A DNA stretch of 8,346 nt, from assembly GCA_012719335.1 (NCBI GenBank), contig JAAYAO010000260.1:1-8346 (forward strand), in the 5' to 3' direction. Of the stretch, positions 5,653-8,346 are shown piece by piece; positions within the stretch are counted from its first letter, which is position 1; each line of letters begins with the position of its first letter. Both the position numbers and the translations under genes were made by a program. The DNA comes from Propionibacterium sp. (GTDB lineage Bacteria > Actinomycetota > Actinomycetes > Propionibacteriales > Propionibacteriaceae). The notes under the pieces are model-generated. The model was given only the letters and a program-made list of their open reading frames with translations, was not told the DNA's origin and ran no database searches.

Positions 5653-7422
5653 GTGGCCATCAGCAAGGTGCTCATCGCCAACCGTGGCGAGATTGCCGTA
5701 CGAGTCATCCGAGCGGCAGCCGATGCCGGCCTGGGCAGTGTTGCGGTGTACGCAGAGCCCGACGCCGACGCACTGTTCGTGCAGTTGGCCGACGAATCGT
5801 ATGCCCTGGGTGGTTCCACCCCGGCCGACAGCTATCTCGATGTCGCCAAGATCCTGGACGTGGCCGAGCGCAGCGGCGCCGACGCGGTCCACCCCGGCTA
5901 CGGATTCCTGGCCGAGAACGCCGACTTCGCGCGCGCCGTCGAGGAGGCCGGCCTGATCTGGATCGGCCCGCCGCCGCACGCCATCGAGCAGTTGGGCGAC
6001 AAGGTGGCCGCCCGCCACATCGCTCAGAAGGTCGGCGCCCCGCTGGTGCCCGGCACCCCCGACCCGGTCGCCGACGCCGACGAGGTGGTCGCCTTCGCCA
6101 AGGAGCACGGCCTGCCGATCGCGATCAAGGCCGCCTTCGGTGGCGGTGGTCGTGGCCTGAAGGTCGCCCGCGAACTGGGTGAGGTCGCCGAAATGTTCGA
6201 GTCGGCCACCCGTGAGGCGATCGGCGCCTTCGGCCGTGGCGAGTGCTTCGTGGAGCGCTACCTCGACAAGCCCCGGCACGTCGAGACCCAGTGTCTGGCC
6301 GACAAGCACGGCAATGTCGTGGTGGTCTCCACCCGTGACTGCTCGCTGCAGCGTCGCCACCAGAAGCTGGTCGAGGAGGCCCCGGCCCCCTTCCTGAGCG
6401 ACGAGCAGCTCGACCGGCTGTACTCCTCCTCCAAGGCGATCCTGAAGGAGGCCGGTTACGTCGGTGCCGGTACCTGTGAGTTCTTGGTCGGCCAGGACGG
6501 CACCATCTCCTTCCTCGAGGTGAACACCCGACTGCAGGTCGAGCACCCGGTGTCGGAGGAGGTCACCGGGCTCGACCTGGTGCGCGAGATGTTCCGGATC
6601 GCCGACGGCGAGGAACTCGGCTACGACGACCCCGAGATCACCGGCCACTCCTTCGAGTTCCGGATCAACGCCGAGGACGGCGGCCGCAACTTCATGCCGG
6701 CCCCCGGCACCCTGACCGCGTGGCGCGCCCCCGGCGGCCCCGGTGTGCGGGTCGACGAGGGCTACCTGGCCGGCACCACCGTCCCGGGCACCTTCGACTC
6801 GCTGGTCGCGAAGTTCATCGTCACCGGCGCCACCCGCGAACAGGCCCTGGAACGTTCCCGCCGGGCGCTGGCCGAGGCGATCATCGACGGCATGCCGACC
6901 GTGATCCCCTTCCACCAGGCCGTGATCAACGATCCCGCCTTCACCGCCGAGAACGGTGACTTCCAGGTGCACACCCGGTGGATCGAAACCGAGTTCAACA
7001 ACACCATCGAGCCTTACGGGGGCGCTGCGGGCGAGGCCGCCGAGGCCGAGGAGAAGCACACCGTCGTGGTCGAGGTGAACGGCAAGCGGGTCGAGGTCAA
7101 ACTGCCCGCCAGCCTCGGGTCGATGGGTGGCCAGGCCGTGGTGAAGAGCCGCAAGCCGGCCAAGCGCAAGTCGGCCTCCACCCAGGTCAAGGAGGCCTCC
7201 GGCAACTCGCTGACCTCCCCGATGCAGGGCACCGTGGTCAAGGTGAACGTCGAAGAGGGCGCCACCGTGAGCGAGGGTGACCTGATCGTGGTGATCGAGG
7301 CGATGAAGATGGAGCAGCCGCTGAACGCGCACCGCTCCGGGGTGATCACCGGGTTGAACGCCGAGGTGGGCGCCACCGTCAGCAGTGGCGCGGTGCTCTG
7401 CGACATCGTCGACGAGGACTGA
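5653..7422 (+). CDS. accA3: Acyl-CoA carboxylase alpha subunit (biotin carboxylase plus biotin carrier), AccA3-like
   Basis: A 589-residue biotin-dependent carboxylase alpha chain, close in size to M. tuberculosis AccA3. It uses ATP and bicarbonate to carboxylate its own biotin, then serves the AccD/AccE cores. The N-terminal biotin carboxylase part opens with [17 protein letters not shown]. It has the Gly-rich ATP loop GGGGRG (163-168) with Lys159, [22 protein letters not shown] (228-238) and [18 protein letters not shown] around Glu297 and His298. A linker rich in Ala, Glu and Lys (about 470-515) leads to the C-terminal biotinyl domain. Its EAMKM motif places the biotinylated Lys at 552, 37 residues from the end as usual. 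The GTG start follows AGGAGG (5641-5646) by six bases; an earlier in-frame TTG (5608) lacks such a site. It is separated from accD5-accE by the cell-wall cassette but is their expected partner, and in mycobacteria it also serves other beta subunits. Confidence 0.96.
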   Translation: MAISKVLIANRGEIAVRVIRAAADAGLGSVAVYAEPDADALFVQLADESYALGGSTPADSYLDVAKILDVAERSGADAVHPGYGFLAENADFARAVEEAGLIWIGPPPHAIEQLGDKVAARHIAQKVGAPLVPGTPDPVADADEVVAFAKEHGLPIAIKAAFGGGGRGLKVARELGEVAEMFESATREAIGAFGRGECFVERYLDKPRHVETQCLADKHGNVVVVSTRDCSLQRRHQKLVEEAPAPFLSDEQLDRLYSSSKAILKEAGYVGAGTCEFLVGQDGTISFLEVNTRLQVEHPVSEEVTGLDLVREMFRIADGEELGYDDPEITGHSFEFRINAEDGGRNFMPAPGTLTAWRAPGGPGVRVDEGYLAGTTVPGTFDSLVAKFIVTGATREQALERSRRALAEAIIDGMPTVIPFHQAVINDPAFTAENGDFQVHTRWIETEFNNTIEPYGGAAGEAAEAEEKHTVVVEVNGKRVEVKLPASLGSMGGQAVVKSRKPAKRKSASTQVKEASGNSLTSPMQGTVVKVNVEEGATVSEGDLIVVIEAMKMEQPLNAHRSGVITGLNAEVGATVSSGAVLCDIVDED

Positions 7423-7438
7423 TTCCCCGACCGATTCC

Positions 7439-7488
7439 GAAACGCCGATGTGGCCGGTACCTACGGGTATCGGCCACATCGGCGTTTC
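7439..7488 (+). terminator. Strong hairpin terminator after accA3
   Basis: GAAACGCCGATGTGGCCG (7439-7456) is the perfect reverse complement of 7471-7488. The stem continues inward through one G-T pair to a C-G closing pair (7461/7466) around a TACG loop. In RNA that is a UACG tetraloop of the very stable UNCG class. The total stem is 23 bp, starting 17 bases after the accA3 stop. No T-tract follows, as is common for actinobacterial terminators. Confidence 0.8.
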
Positions 7489-7546
7489 AGGGGGCAAGCA
7501 GGTCGGTAGAGCGCCACGCCCGCCCAGATAGCGCTTCGGTTGGATG

Positions 7547-7632
7547 GCGCCCTGCTGCAAACCGCCTCGTTACGGCCCGTTATCCGAAATATGGGGTCAA
7601 CGGCCCACGAGGAGGCGGTTTGCAGCAGGCGC
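7547..7632. repeat. 86-base imperfect palindrome, unassigned
   Basis: CCTGCTGCAAACCGCCTC (7551-7568) is perfectly complementary to 7612-7629. The stem extends outward by three more pairs (7547-7549 with 7630-7632) past one bulged C. In an alternative inner pairing, CTCGT (7566-7570) pairs with ACGAG (7607-7611), leaving a 3-base bulge. The loop is about 36-43 bases and contains ACGGCCC twice as a direct repeat. It is distinct from the terminator upstream and from the REP-like units near maf. It could be a structured RNA, a second terminator or a small mobile palindrome; the sequence does not decide. Confidence 0.7.
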
Positions 7633-7732
7633 GGATTGAACCGGCCGGTCGAAACCTACGTAGGCCCACTGGTCAACCGACGTGAGCGGCCGGGATTGAC
7701 CGCGGTTGACTGCGCGCCGGCCCCACCTCCTC

Positions 7733-7738
7733 TAGGCT
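7733..7738 (+). promoter_or_regulatory. Candidate -10 element for the downstream membrane protein gene
   Basis: TAGGCT fits TANNNT. It would start transcription near 7745, giving a short leader with GGAGG at 7763-7767. TTGACT (7706-7711) and TTGACC (7696-7701) lie upstream, but at 21 bases or more from the -10 they are too far for a standard -35. Confidence 0.45.
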
Positions 7739-7772
7739 GACGGCACGCATCGAGAACGGGTCGGAGGTCGCC

Positions 7773-8346
7773 ATGTCCCACTTCGGCGCCCCCGCACCCG
7801 GCGGGCCCGTACCGACCCCGGCCGCCGCGCACCAGCCACCGGGGGCCTGGTACCCGTCGGCTGGTTGGCAACATCCCGGTGCCCCGCATCAGCCGGGTGC
7901 CTGGCAACCGCCGGGGTGGCCGCAACCACCGCCGCGACGTGGTCCGGGTCCGGCCCTGATCACGCTGCTGGTGGTGAGCCTGATCGCGGTCGCCGCGCTG
8001 GTCGTGCTGTTGGTGTTGGTGGCCCGTCCCGACCCGACACCGACCGAATCGGACACCGACCCGACCGTGACCCGGGAGCCGGTGCCGAGTCCGTCCCCAC
8101 CGGGCCCGCCCGAGCCGCCTTCGACCGAGCCGACCCCCACCCCGAGCACCGAACCGACCTCGGGTACCGACGCCGCGGCCCTGGTGGACAATCCGATCTA
8201 CCCGGAGCCGATCCCGGCGAGCACCTGCACCGACGTCGCTGCCGCACCCACCGACCCGGCCGGCCTGCAATCGTACGGAGACCAGTGGGTCGACTGCCTG
8301 TCACAGGCCTGGGAGCCCCTGCTGACCAATACCGCCGGCAGCTTCG
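7773..8346 (+). CDS. Proline-rich single-pass membrane protein, possibly a neutral zinc metallopeptidase, 3'-truncated
   Basis: The first 191 residues of a protein that continues beyond the window. The ATG at 7773 is set by GGAGG at 7763-7767 with a 5-base spacer. Residues 1-57 are cytoplasmic, rich in Pro, Gly, Ala and Trp with no charged residues before the RR at 55-56, and contain a repeated HQP(P)GAW motif (20-26 and 39-44). Residues 61-84 form one strongly hydrophobic transmembrane helix. Residues 85-135 are a Pro/Thr/Ser/Glu-rich extracytoplasmic stalk. From about 138 a folded domain starts: VDNPIYPEPIPASTC (138-152), then VDCLSQAWEPLL (173-184), with Cys152 and Cys175 possibly forming a disulfide. 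The pattern NPxY..., one Cys, then DCLxxAWxPxL resembles actinobacterial extracytoplasmic proteins of the YpfJ-like neutral zinc metallopeptidase type. The HExxH motif that would prove this would lie outside the window. Confidence 0.85.
   Translation, partial: MSHFGAPAPGGPVPTPAAAHQPPGAWYPSAGWQHPGAPHQPGAWQPPGWPQPPPRRGPGPALITLLVVSLIAVAALVVLLVLVARPDPTPTESDTDPTVTREPVPSPSPPGPPEPPSTEPTPTPSTEPTSGTDAAALVDNPIYPEPIPASTCTDVAAAPTDPAGLQSYGDQWVDCLSQAWEPLLTNTAGSF

Larger units (their letters stand above)
7423..7772. other. 350-base region without a gene
   Basis: No coding sequence is supported here. From left to right it holds the accA3 terminator hairpin (7439-7488), then about 58 bases without clear structure, then an imperfect palindrome (7547-7632). 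A stretch with several TTGACC or TTGACT words on either strand (7595-7711) follows, and then a -10-like TAGGCT ahead of the next gene. Confidence 0.7.

Noticed and set aside
7498..7557. tRNA-like words, such as GGTCGGTAGAGCGCC resembling a D-arm and GCGCCCTGCTGCAAA resembling an anticodon arm
   Set aside because: No acceptor stem closes, no proper T-arm with GGTTCGAATCC is present, and the second part belongs to the 86-base palindrome. A degraded tRNA cannot be excluded but is not supported.
5383..7560. A 725-codon open frame on the minus strand across accA3
   Set aside because: It is an antisense shadow of the carboxylase alpha subunit, with low-complexity Gly/His/Val content and no family signature.
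7648..7680. A further REP-like copy suggested by GTCGAAACC at 7648-7656 and GGTCAACCGA at 7671-7680
   Set aside because: The head and tail orientations do not fit the unit found near maf, and there is no stem between them; it is probably chance or a heavily decayed copy.

Overview
The window is high-GC actinobacterial DNA. It carries an actinobacterial acyl-CoA carboxylase split over two blocks: a beta subunit with its small epsilon partner at the left, and a biotinylated alpha subunit at the right. Between them sit three adjacent genes for making decaprenylphosphoryl-arabinose (DPA), the arabinose donor for cell-wall arabinan. This points to an actinomycete with an arabinogalactan-type wall. 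The order accD5-accE5-maf ... accA3 resembles the Mycobacterium tuberculosis Rv3280-Rv3285 region. The short palindromic repeats (head GGTTGAGC or GGTCGAGC, tail TCGAAACC) recur in several actinobacterial groups, so the sequence does not settle whether this is Mycobacteriales, Propionibacteriales or another order.

Layout: (1) 1-1843, plus strand: the C-terminal half of the carboxyltransferase subunit (AccD5/PccB-like), the epsilon subunit (AccE) and a Maf nucleotide pyrophosphatase, closely spaced and probably one operon. The maf reading frame contains an in-frame insertion made of the palindromic repeats. (2) 1844-2013: a gap between convergent genes filled by two more repeat copies. (3) 2014-2445, minus strand: a small lipoprotein of unknown function. 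(4) 2446-2478: a compact divergent promoter region that appears to give leaderless transcripts in both directions. (5) 2479-5525, plus strand: ubiA, dprE1 and dprE2. The first two overlap by 4 bases; dprE2 has its own strong ribosome-binding site. (6) 5526-5652: a weak terminator candidate and a promoter candidate. (7) 5653-7422: the biotin carboxylase/biotin carrier alpha subunit (AccA3-like). (8) 7423-7772: about 350 bases without a gene, holding a 23-bp hairpin terminator, a separate 86-base imperfect palindrome and a promoter candidate. (9) 7773-end: the start of a proline-rich, single-pass membrane protein cut off by the window edge.

How the genes work together: AccA3 carboxylates its own biotin and passes the carboxyl group to the AccD5/AccE core, which loads it onto an acyl-CoA (probably propionyl-CoA, giving methylmalonyl-CoA for lipid synthesis). 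UbiA attaches phosphoribose to decaprenyl phosphate. After dephosphorylation by an enzyme not found here, DprE1 oxidises and DprE2 reduces the 2'-carbon to give DPA. The main points for a second look are the repeat insertion inside maf, the replacement in DprE1 of the cysteine attacked by benzothiazinone drugs, the paired leaderless promoters, the unassigned lipoprotein and the unexplained 86-base palindrome.
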